64,000 bases of DNA from Asterias amurensis (taxonomy: Eukaryota; Echinodermata; Asteroidea; Forcipulatida; Asteriidae): the NCBI RefSeq assembly GCF_032118995.1, contig NC_092668.1, positions 4,071,501 to 4,135,500 on the forward strand, in the 5' to 3' direction. A model generated the notes under the pieces. That model searched no databases. It was not told the DNA's origin and worked only from the letters and a program-made list of their open reading frames with translations. This document shows positions 11,309 to 23,403 of the stretch, piece after piece (the first letter of the stretch is position 1; each line of letters opens with the position of its first letter). Made by a program: the position numbers and the translations under genes.

Positions 11309-14300
11309 ATGAACACCACAACAGCTTTTCATATAACATGCCTTCTCATGCTTGGGCTGTGCTGGGGATTGGAAGGAAAAGCAATAGACGTACTTCACAT
11401 GGTAGAAGAGACTACGGACGGATCCACGTCAGTTTTTTACCAGGTAAGATCTCCTTTTGATTGTCATTTTTTTCTTCTTTCATAAAGCCAGTTTTGTGGA
11501 CCCAACCACCACATTGGACACCGGACACTATTGGTAATTGTCAAAGACCAGTCTTCTCACTTAATGTATCTCAACATGCATAAAATAACAAACCTGCTAA
11601 AATTTGAACCCAATTGGTCGTCGAAGTTCCGAGAGAATAATGGAAGAAAAAACACCCTTGTCGCACAAGTTGTGTGCTTTCAGATGCTTGAATTCGAGAC
11701 CTCAGCTGAGGTATCGAAATCAATTCAAATATTTGAGTGGGAAATTACTTCTTTCTCAAAAAGTACGTTACTTCAGAGGGAGCCGTTTCTAACAATGTTT
11801 TATACTATCAACTGCTCTCCATTGCTTGTTACCAAGTACATTTTTATGCTAACAACTATTTTGAGTAATTACCAATAGTGTCCAGTGCCTTTAAAATAGA
11901 AGCCATTTTTATATATTCACAAATCTCTCGCTCTTTTTATGAGATCTAGAAACCGTATACAACATCATCACCGTCAGCTGGTGGATTCCACTCATATTAA
12001 TTATTAATTCATGATTTGTTTGTCTTTCTGCAAAACATTATTCTGGCTGACTTCTCCAATTTCAACTCGCATGAGCTGAAGGCTTGTATTGGGTCATAGC
12101 ATAGAGCAAGGACCAGATGGTCGTAATTATTATAAAGACTATATCTACATCCAATACAACTCATCTTTCTCAACAAATAAATAAATAATTCCCGTAACAA
12201 CTTGAAAATAATATTACACTAAACATCATCTTATGGTGCAAAAAAATTAAACAAATTAGTTAAATGTTTGTTAAATGAATTATGGTTTATAATGTGTAAT
12301 GTTCTGTCAAATCAAGTGTGACTCGACTTACAAAGTAGTTAATGACCAGGGCCCAATTTCATAGAGCTGTTTAGCAGAAAATACTGCTTGACAAAACTTC
12401 TTTGCTAAGCAAACATTGAGTGGGGCACCAGTCACAACAATGTAAACTTAATGTAATTTTGGCTGGTAACCTATTGATGTTAAGCAATACTTATCTGTGC
12501 TTAATAGCAAGTTTTTGTGCTTCATGTTTTATGAAATGGGGCCCTGAGGTTTTGACACACGCAGAGTCTTTCTAAGAGAGACTTTGCAAGGGTCGAAACG
12601 TCGGGTATTTGACTGGACCACAGGTCGTTATTTTTTTATTCAGTATAAGTAGTTTTGCAACAGCTAATTTTATTTTCTCTTTATTATTGTTTCATGACAG
12701 GATGAAGTTATTAACCAACCGAGTGCCTTGAATCAAGATGCTGAAATCGACAATATAGTGACACTTATAGCTGAACTAAAACAACCAAGTAAGTACTCAA
12801 CGAAAGCCCGCCCCCAATCTTCTGAAGGCCGTGGGCTAGATTGACCGCTTTTTAGTCCCATTAAAATAATACAATTTGATGGTAGCACTTTAATTAATTA
12901 ATCTTGAAGGCAGGGTTTACTTTTGGTTTACAGGATTTTATGCAACAAACTAATGTGTTTTTTTCTTTCATTAGTTCCTTGCAACTTCGATGATCAATTG
13001 AGTCACAATTTCCACAGTTTTTTATATTTTTTATTCATGTTGCGATAGACCTAGTGAGAACACTGGTCTTTGGCATTGCAATTTTACCCATCTTGACCCT
13101 ACCGTCATGGCCGAGCTTTTGCAGTGACTTCATTGCATATAAAGGAGTCATAATTATTGTGTTTTAGTCAAGAGGTTTTTTTAATAAGCAAAAGAAGTTT
13201 GTACAGTGCCCTGACATTTCGACACTTAACCTCAATCGTCAGGCCGAGTGTGGATTCGAATCCCCAGCCTTGACACTTGTGCCCTTAAGCAAGACACTAA
13301 TAACCATTGCTTTGTCCTTCGGATGGGACGTAAAGCCGTTGGTCCCATGTGTTGTGTAACGCATGTTAAAGAACCCAATGCACTTTTCGAAAAGAGAAGG
13401 GTTCGCCCGGAGTTCCTGGTTGTGGCTGCTGTATGCGCCGTAGCATTTTGTAAACCATTATAAGGTGCTAAATAGTTGGGTCTCAGAATTCATCACTGCA
13501 TTAACCTATCTTTCTGAAAGTTTGTATTATACTCAGCGCCTTGAGTATCTTGTTTGGTAGATACGTGCGTTATAAAAGACTTCGATATTATTATTAATTA
13601 TACCAAGGTCCTTTTTAGGTATAAGGCAGTTTAATTCTATTTTCGAGTTTTGTAATTAGTTGGACCTAATTAAGTGCTACCATCAACTTATTATTATTAT
13701 TATTATTCCACCATAACCTTCTCTTCCCTCATGACATTGAGCTTGCTCTCACTCTCTGACCCACATTGAATGTGTTCCATAGGTATAAGGCAGTTTAATT
13801 CTATTTTCGAGTTTTGTAATTAGTTGGACCTAATTAAGTGCTACCATCAACTTATTATTATTATTCCACCATAACCTTCTCTTCCCTCATGACATTGAGC
13901 TTGCTCTCACTCTCTGACCCACATTGAATGTCAGATAATGGTTATCCATAAATTAAAAGATAAACAAAAATTACAACTTGTAACAACGTCTAAAACGTAC
14001 AAACGGAGAGCATGTATCAACCTATTTTTCTAGGGTTATAAATTGCAGAATGGAAATTGGAATTTGTTTTTTTTCCACCCAAGACAACTGTGAATAATTC
14101 CTTTGTCATAAGTCATTGACAGTTTATAATAGTGTCACATACAGGCCTATAAATTTCGAGTAATATGCCTGTAACTTTTTTCACAGATCTCGGGAAAGTA
14201 CTGATAAACAGGGCTTACACACATCGGTTTAAGGGTAAAAACTAAAAAAACTTAGTATTTTTAGTTCGTTACAAATAGTTAGTTTTTTTTTAGAACCCTT

Positions 14301-17300
14301 TGGTGGTTGTTTTGATTCAAAGTATTAACTGACACACCGTGGTGTCAATTTTAACACCCCAGTTTTTGCAGTGTGTGGTGCTGAATGAATGTATACAATA
14401 TTACGAGCCATGTGGGTTTGGAACGCGTTTATATTATTGGCGACCAAATATTAAGGGAATTAAATTACCTGTCGGCAACTTCAAACACAAACTGGGCAGT
14501 GAGTGAGTTACCGGGCAACGGGGTAGTGGAGCGTGTACGGACGGGTACCACAATGGGGGTAGTCCGGCGACCTTCACGGGGGGATTCCGCGACGACCAAC
14601 GCAACCATCGCACGGAATTTTACGAGCTGTGTGACAATTGCGAAATTCCACTTCGCACTTCGGAAAGGGATAATTTGATTGCACTTTTGGGACAAATTGG
14701 CTAAGGTGAGAAAAAGAGGAGTAGTTTACGGGAATGTTGATGACAGGTGTGTATTGTAAAAGTTATGAAAGAAATCCGGTTAACGCGTCATGACAATAGT
14801 GAAACGTCAGTAACTTTGCAAAGAAATTGTTAGTGGTCTGTGTGATGTTTAAACCCTAGCAGAGTCTTTCTCTAGTGACTTTTTATATGAGTAACCTTGT
14901 GCATAAAGAACACTGTGTTACCAACCACGCATATTGACTGTGTTTAACCAGAAAGTTATTTCGTCATTTCTACGAAATGATAAGAACATATAACAAAACA
15001 TTCCAAACAGGAATTCAAAATAATTAGGTTAGTATATAATTTGTTAAGAAACAAACCGTCACTAAAACATTGGGAGGTTCTAACTATGACCCCGTGTACG
15101 TCAGAAGGTCAAGGTTAGGATTTATTCAATCAAAAGAATGGAAAAAAGACCGGTCGCTTTTCTTCATACGAGTCCCTACACAAAGACAATGGTGTGAATT
15201 TCTGTGTCACCATGTGAGAGCGCTGCCCGAGGCGGGGCAGACGGGGTGAAGAGTCGGGTAGATGTCATGGTCGGTGAAGGCCCCAAACATTTCAATGAAA
15301 ATCACACGTAACAAGTTCAGGGGGTGTCGTCTTACAAGGAACAAGGACCCTGCACTTGAAGGGGTCTTACAAGAATTGGTGAAGAAAACACGGATCTTAG
15401 TTGGGGGTTCCTTGTTCCTTCGAAATTACTATAACCAGAGTAATTGAAACCATGTTCTTAAGGGAAGGTTTGGTATCTATTTAATCACTCTTAAAACTAA
15501 TGGCAATACAAACTTACTCGGTTGCTTGAATTCGAGACCTTAGCTGAGGTCTCGAATTCAACTCAAATATTTTAGTGAGAAATTACTTCCTTCTCAAAAA
15601 CCACGTTATACTTCAGAGGGAATCGTTTCTCACAGTGTTGTATAGCTACTATCAACAGCTCTCCATTATACTTGTTACCAAGTATTTTTTTATGCTAACG
15701 GTTACTTTAGAGTTATACCAGTAGAGTCCATAGTACCTATAAGCAAATCTGGTAACTTGTGACCTTCGAGTATGGTTTGTAAACAATTGACTGAAACTAA
15801 ATGGTTTTCAATTGAGAAGGATCGTTGGGAATAAACCCACAGTTTCGTGAATCTAAAAATATCTTGTCCTCTCATCGCTGCATCAAGAAAGAAAAATGCT
15901 ACACCTACATCAATGATAACATTACAAAAGATGATTGGAATGGAAACTAGTTATTTAAACAACAGTGTAAGGGAAATGGGTGGGATGGGGGGATTTACAA
16001 CCAAGAAAATCAAATGCATGGAATGTTGAGAGAATTTCCCAAAGCTGTTTATAAGTCGTGGGAACGAAGTTATGACATGACGAAATGTACTTATTTTAAG
16101 ATGGTTTGTTTGTAAAGGAAATCACTTCCCCCTTCTGATAAGTGACTGTTTTGTTCTGTTTCGATTTTGATCAACTTTTGTCAGTGGAACTCAATTCTTA
16201 TTTTGGAGTGTTACAATAAGTCGATTGCAAAAAAAAAACCTACAGGCCAAAGTTCATTAGGCCGTTTGCGTTGTGTATTGTGCAACTGGTTATTTTGTAC
16301 AACAATTAAAATAGTATTTCCTCTTTTTGTATCGTACACAGCCTTTTGTCACTCGCGTTTCCTTAACTCGCCACGAGGAAATAAAAGTGCCAGGAACTTT
16401 GTCGAATCAACAATGACATGTCCTTTAAGGGTTCACACAAACAAGCACCGTAAACTTATCAACTCTGAATCGTTTTGCAATTGCAGCACTACAAATTAAA
16501 AGGTATACTTTGGTCTGCAAATGTTTGCTGTTGATCAAATTATACGATTGAGTAAGCTTCAGTGCGTAGTAACTTGGGGCAGCACAACGATGAGTCTTTT
16601 CAACTTGAAATAATGTGTACAGTTCGTCGATCAAATCCAAATAAATTCCACCATCCATATGCACCGGTTTATAGCGACCAATAAATAATGTCCACAGTAA
16701 GCAAGGGTACTTCGATGACCAATTGACAGAGCCATATGAGGGACAACTCTTTTCCGAGTGGTCTTCCACTCTTTTAGATTGAAGTTTGCATCTTTTTGAG
16801 TGATTTTTCACTCTGTCCCGGAGTGAAACCCTTTAAAAGAGTGAAATAACCACCACTCTTTTTAAAGAGCCATATGAGGGACAACTCGAAATATAAAGAG
16901 TGGTATTTTTCCCTCTTTTACATTTTATAGAGCAGGACGAGTTACTCGTCCTAAGTTGGTATATCTCATAAGTTAAGACTAGGCCTAGTCCTAAGTTAGG
17001 ACTACGCCTAGTCCTAAGTTCTTTGTGAAATCGACACGTGGTCTTTGACAACAAAAGTATATACTCTGCCTATATATTTTTGGAAGGCAGACCCAAGTTC
17101 TCAAGTCAGTGGGTGGGGCGCGGTATAAACATCTCGCTTGACGCGTTCACAGCGGGACAGAATCGCTCTTATAAATCATAAAATTCATTTATTCAACCAG
17201 AGTAATTGCACTATTTCGAAATCAACTTTGAATTTAACCGACTAAACAAAGAGAATGTTATCATTAAATTGTAAATCTACCGCATGATTTACCTTCCCAA

Positions 17301-20300
17301 GGAATCATACATCCGCAATCAGACCGCAGAACTAAAACCAAACATGGTGGTTTATTAGGAAGGCCACGAGAACTCGAGTGTGATTCGCTTTTTACCTTCA
17401 TTTTTGCGGAGAGGAAATGTTACTTGGGACTACCCATCCGTTAGGCAAACGGTATTGATATAACGCATATTGCATAATATATTAAGCCACTTTTCACACG
17501 TGAAAACTTTAGCACGGGTCCCTTGCTAAATTGTAGCATGGTTGTAACATTTTACAAAATGTACCTCGTGGGAAAGGTCAACAAGTTGATGTTCTGTTAT
17601 TATAGCACAATTTTGGACAAGTATACACAGGAACACAAAGCAAATCTGCCATTTTGACAACGTATAGATCAAAATGGAACGTCCATAAAAACATGAAAAT
17701 GTATAATTGTTGGTTATTGAAGGTGGGGGGACATCATCAGGAAGCAACCTTAGCTCGCCCCCAGCGGCCAGTCTATACAGGACCGCTGGGATGGGCTAAT
17801 CGCTTGCACATGCTTGTTCAGGAAGTACGTCATGTATGCAGTGCTTAGAAACATGATGCAGTGTGAGTGTGATGCATGATGGGACTGCGCATTATTAAAC
17901 CAATGTGCGTTTGCCGATCCCAGCGCCTTTGGTTAAAGCAAGGCGCTGGGGACGAGCGAAGAAGCAACCAACAAATTGTGTGTTCTGATCTCAAAGTTGA
18001 GGGCGTGATTTCAAACACAAGAGAGACATCATGACATCATAGACCTCTTCGCAAATACCCATTACGCAAACGCTAACTGTTGACTGAGGTGCATGCTGGG
18101 CTAGCTGGAGATCAAACTTTTTGATCACAAGCTAGACCAGCATGCACCTCATTTGACGCATAACGCGCGCATACCGAGTATTTGCACTAAGGTCTTTTCG
18201 ACAATTCTATTACAGACGACAAGGGCACTAAGTTTTTAACAAAACAAACCGACAAATAATGATTATTATGTATAATAATAAAATAATATTTGAATTGCTT
18301 TCTCTTCTTGCAGGCGCGTTAACAACATGCGGCGTGAAACCCAACTACCTGTCGGCAGCCACCCGGGTTAAGAAGAATTTTGTCCGTGTAGTTGGTGGAA
18401 CGGAGGCCTCAGGAAGATGGCCGTGGCAAGTCGCTCTAGTGAGCAAGACGACCAAGGAGCCGTTCTGTGGAGGAACACTGATAGGAAGAGAACATGTGGT
18501 ATCGGCTGCTCATTGCTTCGACGAAAGGTGAGAGAAGATGACTTTATAGATTTTCTCTTTTGTTATTTTTTTGCTCTTTTCTCTCAAGTGCATCGTCCTG
18601 ATATTTCAAGACACTCTCCAATCAATCAGTCTTTTTATAAAGCTTTCTTCTCCACACCCTTTTAAGTCACTGGACACTATTGGTATTCTACTCAAAATAA
18701 TTGTTAGCATATAAAACTTACTTGGTATTAACGAGCAATGGAGAGCTGTTGAAACAGCTCCCTCTGAAGTAGCGTAGTTTTTGAGAAAAAGGTATAACTT
18801 CTCACTCAGACAAGACAAATAAAGGCCTTTTATTATGCATCTGCAAGTACACAAAGTTGTGCAACAATGGTGTTCTTTCTTTCATTACTTTCTTGCAAAT
18901 TCGATGACCAATTGAGCCCAAGTTTTCAATTTCCAAACGTATTTAGTGCCGTTTAGTCGTATAATCTACTTCTTGGGAAAAAAATGTTAAAACATCCCAC
19001 CCCTTCCTACAGCTGCCCAAACTAAAGGCATTTTCTAAGACTTCACTTTTTGTTATTTATTGTATAATCTGTTTTTATTCCCAGAGATCAAAACGACGTA
19101 GAGTTTGTCCTCGGGGAGCACGATCGCTCATCGGTAGACGGTTACGAGCAACGGTTCCCAATCGACTGCGTTCACGTCCATCGTCGCTACGTCAAGGGCG
19201 TCCCCTACGTCAACGACATCGCCGTCATTAAACTCAAGACGTCACCGGGTCACGACGTCGTCATCAATGACTACGTCTTGCCGGCTTGCATGCCGGAGAA
19301 GAACGAGTTCAAAGCGGGGGATGAGTGTTATGTCACCGGATGGGGATATACAAGTTAGTAAACAATTTTTGTTGTATCCCATTATCCCATTTGTCTTGAT
19401 GAAATTCCATGATAGGGTTTCTGATATTTATGGGTTTCTGTGTCAACTTGAGAATAGTGCGTAAACAAGAAGACCTTGCATGGTGAAAGCGTATTAGGGT
19501 CGTCGTATATACACTATAGCTTTTGATGGGCGGGGATATACAAGTAAAGTTTAACAAACTAACTTATTTAACCACATTATCCCATACACATTTGTCTTGA
19601 TGAAAATCCATAGGCTTTCTGATAGGGGTTTTAGTCAACTTGAGAAAAGTCGGTAAACAAAAAGACCTTGCATAGTGAAGGTGTATAAAAGGGTCGTCAT
19701 AACACGTGTAGCTTTTTCTTAGGGGTGTGGGGATAATATACAAGGAAGTAAAACAAAACTGAAGTATTGTTATCCCATTATCTCACACAATTTTCCTTGA
19801 TAAAAACCCATGTTTAAAATAAACGGGGTTTATGTTTGACTTCAGTCAACTTAAGAACATTCGGTATAAACAAGACTACCTTGCATAGTTGATTAGCGTT
19901 AGCGTATACATGTAATAGAGTCGTCATTTTCACGTGTATATCCCCACATCATCTCCGTCATTCCAACACCAAGGTCCAAGATCAAACCAAGACATCATCT
20001 TTCTTTATTGCCTCATCCAAGACAATCCTCTTATCCTCTTTGCCTCTTTCCTCACCAGATTTCTTCGACCTCCTCGCTCGCAAGAGACCCCAGAAACTCA
20101 ACGAGGCCATGGTCCCCCTCCTGAGCAACAACGAATGCCAGCAAGCCTACGGCAGTTACATCTCAAAGAAGATGGTCTGTGCGGGGTACCTGGAAGGGGA
20201 ACAGCGAGCAGACACATGTAAAGGAGACAGCGGTGGGCCATTGATTTGCCAGCGGGAGGGAAAGTGGAAGCTTTTTGGGGTGACATCGTGGGGGGACAAC

Positions 20301-20414
20301 ACTTTCTGCAACCCGTCCCCAACTGACTCAGTCCCCGGTGTTTACACAAGAGTGGATAGGTACCGAAGTTGGATACAGAGTAGAATTGAAAGGACTACAT
20401 GCTCATCACCCTAG
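11309..20414 (+). CDS. Trypsin-like S1A serine protease zymogen 1 (5 exons)
   Basis: Secreted trypsin-fold protease precursor, 353 aa. Exons: 11309-11443, 12701-12788, 18314-18527, 19085-19353 and 20059-20414; all introns are GT..AG, phases 0,1,2,1, and the joined frame is open to TAG. Residues 1-25 form a signal peptide (hydrophobic CLLMLGLCWGL). The propeptide runs to Arg99, where the activation cleavage would release VVGG. The triad is His141 (SAAHC), Asp190 (NDIAV) and Ser293 (GDSGGP). Asp287, six residues before the serine, sits where trypsin has its S1 Asp, so cleavage after Lys or Arg is expected. Ten cysteines match the five usual chymotrypsinogen-type disulfides (Cys80-Cys214 links propeptide to catalytic domain), and two more are extra (Cys174 and one near the C-terminus). 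The physiological substrate cannot be read from sequence. The start was chosen because it opens the signal peptide; an in-frame ATG at 11246 would add 21 non-hydrophobic residues. Confidence 0.9.
11444..12700 (+). other. Intron 1 of protease 1
   Basis: Phase 0 intron. It carries a full family A element at about 11513-11895 (GGACACCGGACACTATTGG to GTGTCCAGTGCCTTTAA) and a family E foldback at about 12349-12547 (GGGCCCAATTTCATAGAGCT to TTTATGAAATGGGGCCC). No coding content was found in the rest. Confidence 0.7.
13240..13600 (+). repeat. SINE with tRNA-like B box
   Basis: GTGTGGATTCGAATCCCC at about 13248 is a B-box-like tRNA segment. It is followed by a body (CCTTCGGATGGGACGTAAAG and a GTTGTGTAACGC stretch) that is shared with the SINE tail at 59640-59830, and by a 3' part ending in TATAAAAGACTTCGATATTA and an ATT repeat. 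Confidence 0.6.
13613..13934. repeat. Direct tandem duplication, about 164 bp
   Basis: The block starting AGGTATAAGGCAGTTTAATT occurs twice, landmark ATAAGG at 13621 and 13785, and includes GACCCACATTGAATGT. The copies are nearly identical except for the length of an ATT repeat, which indicates a recent duplication. Confidence 0.85.
15455..15740. repeat. Family A element
   Basis: The left end is degenerate (AAGGGAAGGTTTGGTATC), and the middle has the palindrome GAATTCGAGACCTTAGCTGA near 15530-15560. The usual right half follows, ending near CCAGTAGAGTCCATAGTACC. Confidence 0.55.
16725..17040. repeat. Short direct repeats and a degenerate family F segment
   Basis: GAGCCATATGAGGGACAACT occurs at about 16729 and 16867, each next to GAGTGG/CACTCTTTT motifs. 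From about 16930 to 17033 there is F-type sequence (GGACGAGTTACTCGTCCTAA, AGTCCTAAGTTAGGACTA, CTTTGTGAAATCGAC). Confidence 0.5.
18080..18160. repeat. Hairpin with GATCAAA..TTTGATC tip
   Basis: The arms GAGGTGCATGCTGGGCTAGC and GCTAGACCAGCATGCACCTC pair across a tip GATCAAACTTTTTGATC. Two smaller hairpins lie nearby at 17758-17791 (CCCCAGCGG / CCGCTGGG) and 17919-17951 (CCCAGCGCCTT / AAGGCGCTGGG). Confidence 0.65.
18314..18527 (+). CDS. Protease 1 exon 3: activation site and catalytic His
   Basis: Encodes residues 75-146. Cys80 (TTCG) is the propeptide cysteine and Arg99-Val100 the activation bond (FVR-VVGG). It also carries the WPWQVAL strand, Cys126/Cys142 and catalytic His141. The acceptor is TTGCAG and the donor AAAGGTGAG; the exon starts in phase 1 and ends in phase 2. 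Confidence 0.9.
18663..18940. repeat. Family A element, truncated, in protease 1 intron 3
   Basis: The left end is AAGTCACTGGACACTATTGG, followed by the inverse-orientation body (GCAATGGAGAGCTGTTGA, ATTCGATGACCAATTGAGCC). The far terminal repeat is absent. Confidence 0.6.
19085..19353 (+). CDS. Protease 1 exon 4: catalytic Asp
   Basis: Encodes residues 147-235. It includes the non-standard Cys174 (IDCVHVH), catalytic Asp190 (VNDIAVIKL), Cys214 (LPACMPE), and Cys227 before VTGWGY. The donor CAAGTTAGT is weaker than the duplicated copy CAAGTAAAG 190 bp downstream. Confidence 0.9.
19337..19900 (+). repeat. Tandem triplication spanning exon 4 end and intron 4
   Basis: The exon-end sequence GGATGGGGATATACAAG recurs at about 19527 (GGCGGGGATATACAAG) and 19727 (GTGGGGATAATATACAAG). 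Each copy is followed by related intron sequence (TATCCCATT.., TCTTGATGAAA.., GTCAACTTGAGAA.., AAGACCTTGCAT..). The unit is about 190 bp and the copies are diverged. Confidence 0.75.
20059..20414 (+). CDS. Protease 1 exon 5: catalytic Ser and S1 pocket
   Basis: Encodes residues 236-353 and the stop. Asp287 is the S1 determinant and Ser293 lies in GDSGGP. TSWG is followed by a lengthened 220 loop (DNTFC then NPSPTDSV) before PGVYTRV. A C-terminal tail with an extra cysteine (TTCSSP) closes the protein. Confidence 0.92.
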
Positions 20415-20442
20415 AGTTTTGAGAATTTTCAGGAATATTTAT

Positions 20443-20828
20443 CATTAAAGGTACTGGACATATTTAGTAATTGTCAGAGACCAGTTTTCTCACTTGGTGT
20501 CTCTCCCAACTAGCATAAAAGAAAACATGTGAACATTTGGAGTGAATTGGTCATCGAAGGTGCAAGAGAAAAATGAAAGAAAAAATACCCATCTTGCACG
20601 AATTTGTGTGCTTTCAGATGCCAATAAAAGGCTGCAGGCCTGAAGTATTTTAATATTTGAGTAAGAAATTACCTCTTTCAAAAAAGAAAAAAAAAAAAAT
20701 ACGTTACTTCAGAGGGAGCTGTTTCTCACAATGTGTTATCAACAGCTATACATTGCTCATTATACCAAGAACGTTTTTATGCTAACAATTATTTTGAGTA
20801 ATTACCAATAGTGTCCAGTGCCTAAAAC
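20443..20828. repeat. Family A element just past the protease 1 stop codon
   Basis: Ends ATTAAAGGTACTGGACATAT and GTGTCCAGTGCCTAAA. It begins 29 bp after the stop codon. ATTAAA at 20444-20449 spans the junction and AATAAA lies inside at 20623-20628, so the element may supply polyadenylation signals (inference). Confidence 0.8.
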
Positions 20829-22176
20829 AGCCTTCTACTGAAATATATTTCCATTTTACAGAAGTGTCTTCATTTTGAATTTATAAGTTACTTTTGCGAT
20901 CACAAAATTCAGAGTGGTTTAACTTATTTTGTAGATATTTATTTAACTTATTAAACAATGGTATGAATTATTTATTTAACTATTTAAGAGATAAATATTG
21001 GCTGAACTTAGTATTTATTGAAGTGGAGTATTACGTTTTCACTCATGGGGTTGTTTATAGTATAATTATTATAAACAATAATTTATTTATTTGAAATGTG
21101 CAATGTCGTGTGACATATTATTTATATTATTGTATTCACCGTCATCTGATAAACAACTAGTTTAGAACGGAAACGAGCCGAAGCGGTAAATGTTCTGTTT
21201 TCATGGCTGACTTTCAAATTATACTTTCAAAAATATATTTTCGAAAACACAGAAGAATGCCAAGGGAGAATCTTTGAATTCCTAAGAATGGAAGAGCATT
21301 ATTTTTGAAACCAACTATCTATAGCGTGTGCAGAGACTAAGACATATATATTTTCACTTGGTTAGTAGTTAATGATATACAACTGGGATTTGTATAGAGT
21401 GTCTGATGACCTTTCCAAAAGATTCGAAACGCTGTGAGCAAAACAATAGAAACCAAACAATAGATGATTGGGTTGGCGTCTATGAAATATCTTTCCTTGC
21501 CATCCATTTTTTCCCATTATATGACAAAAAACATCAACTACAAAAAAAATCACAGAAAAAGCAAACAACGGGATTAAACACAAGTGCCTAAAGGGCAGTA
21601 AACAAGAAAACCACGGACAGAAGACGAACGAGAATGGACAACAAAAAGACCAGCCGTCGATTTCACAAAACTCTTCCTAAACTTAAGACTAATCTTAGGA
21701 CTTAGGACGAGTCCCAACCCTGCACTGTAGCATGCAGACTGGTAGTCATGCAGACTGGTTAGCATGCAGACTGGTTAGTCTGGTAAACATGAGTTTGTAG
21801 TGTGCTTAGCAGTTTTTTTTTTTTAACTGACCCCTTGTCGTTTGGGTTGGCCGAGGTCGAGAACACATCAAGGTCAAAATGGAAACCTGTTTACTCAAAT
21901 TTGAACATGTTGATAATAAAGTACTTCTTATTTATTTTAACACATTATGATAGAGGGGTGCTGTATGCATGTATATTACTATTTATAACTATTTATTAGA
22001 AGATGAAGTTTTATTATTTTATTGTTCGATGAAGTTGAATAAATTATTGATAAATGCTGAAAAAATGTTTACCACACACTGTTACTTTAATTGGTATAAA
22101 CAACCATCACTCACGCTAACACGGTTCGTCATTTTGATTGTTGGGATTTTTATTGCTTACTTTATATGACCTGGGG
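20829..22176. other. Spacer, no gene seen
   Basis: Very AT-rich at 20880-21130. A family F left half lies at about 21654-21730 (CGTCGATTTCACAAAACTCT, CTTAGGACGAGTCCCAACCC). It is followed by a short tandem repeat of GCATGCAGACTGGTTA at about 21727-21785. Confidence 0.5.
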
Positions 22177-22546
22177 CTTAAAGACACTGGACACTATTGG
22201 TAAATGTCAAAGACCAGTCTTCTCACCTAATGTATCTCAACATATAAATAAGATAACAAACGGTTGTCGAAGTTGCGAGATAACAATGAAAGAAAAAACA
22301 CCCTTGTCGCACGAAGTTGTGTGCTTTCAGATGCTTGATTTTGAGACCTCATAATTCTAAATCTAAGGTCTCGAGATCAAATTCGTGGAAAATTACTTCT
22401 TTCTCGAAAACTACGTTACTTCAGACAGAGGGATCCGTTTCTCGCAATGTTTTATACTATCAACAGCTTCCCATTACTCGTCACCAAGGAAGGTTTTATG
22501 TTCATAATTATTTGGAGCAAGTATACCAATAGGGTCCATTTACTGC
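22177..22546. repeat. Family A element
   Basis: The left end GCTTAAAGACACTGGACACT and internal phrases are in the usual order; the right end is degenerate (ACCAATAGGGTCCATTTACT). A 30-bp piece around AAATTTGAGCTCAATT is deleted. Confidence 0.7.
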
Positions 22547-23403
22547 CTCTCAGCTCAAAAACCTCAGCTCCGGTTCTTTGCTCTGGGTTCCGTTTCCATG
22601 ATGGAAACACCGTACCGTATTACCAGGGATGTGGGTAAACTATCCATGAAAGTAAAAGGAAAAGAGAAAACCGGGCAAGAAAAAAAGAGGAACAGATAAT
22701 ATTCCTATACTTTTGTAAATGAAGACAAAAGAGAAAAATCAAAACCCCCACAAAAGGAATTACAAGAGGAAATCTCACATGCCTGGTACACACTGCCCCG
22801 GAATCCGGAACCAGAGCTTAATCCGAGAATTGGTAGAAAAGCCCTGGATGGAAGAACCGGTAGCTGTTCTATATTCCGACAATAAAATAAACAAACCTAT
22901 GTTCCGAAATAAGACCCTGATGATTTACACGCTATGTATAGGTCTGGGATTAGGAAAATACAATATAGGAGTGTCTGAACATAGGGGTGGCGAAACATCG
23001 GCTGGAGGAACCGGTGTTTGCTCTATGTTCTGGCAGCCCTATGTTCCGACAACCCTTGGTCCGAGAAAAAACACCGATGACTGGGTTAGGAAAACATACT
23101 ACTGTAAAAAAAAAACTGTCAAGAGTTTACACACATAATGTTTAACCCACTTTTTAAACATGTTTGAATGATAAATTTATGTAAACCCAGTAGGTAAAAC
23201 CATGCTAAAACAGAAAGAGAGGGACCTCTCCTGCAACCCAGAGGGACCTCTCCATCCGGACTGGGCACTGGGTGGTCTTTGGAGGAGGCAGAAGTGGCAG
23301 CTCAAGATCGGTCTTTTGAGAAGCTTATAATCGGTCAGGCAGCTGGTGCAGAAATGCATGATCTAGAAGTGTAAACCGGAAGAACCATTCCATCATTGGT
23401 TTT
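22547..23403. other. Spacer with a short dispersed repeat
   Basis: Phrases built around TATGTTCCGA and CGGTGTTTGCTCTATGTTC recur between about 22860 and 23060, suggesting a degenerate local repeat. No gene was recognised. Confidence 0.35.

Larger units (their letters stand above)
12789..18313 (+). other. Intron 2 of protease 1 (5.5 kb)
   Basis: Phase 1 intron. From left to right it holds a SINE (about 13240-13600), a 164-bp direct duplication (13613-13934), a family A element (15455-15740), F-type sequence (about 16925-17035) and several hairpins between 17758 and 18155. Short reading frames inside it show no domain. Confidence 0.7.

Noticed and set aside
22719..23138. 139-codon plus-strand frame
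   Set aside because: Overlaps a locally repeated, low-complexity region with no family match; longer than chance but unsupported.
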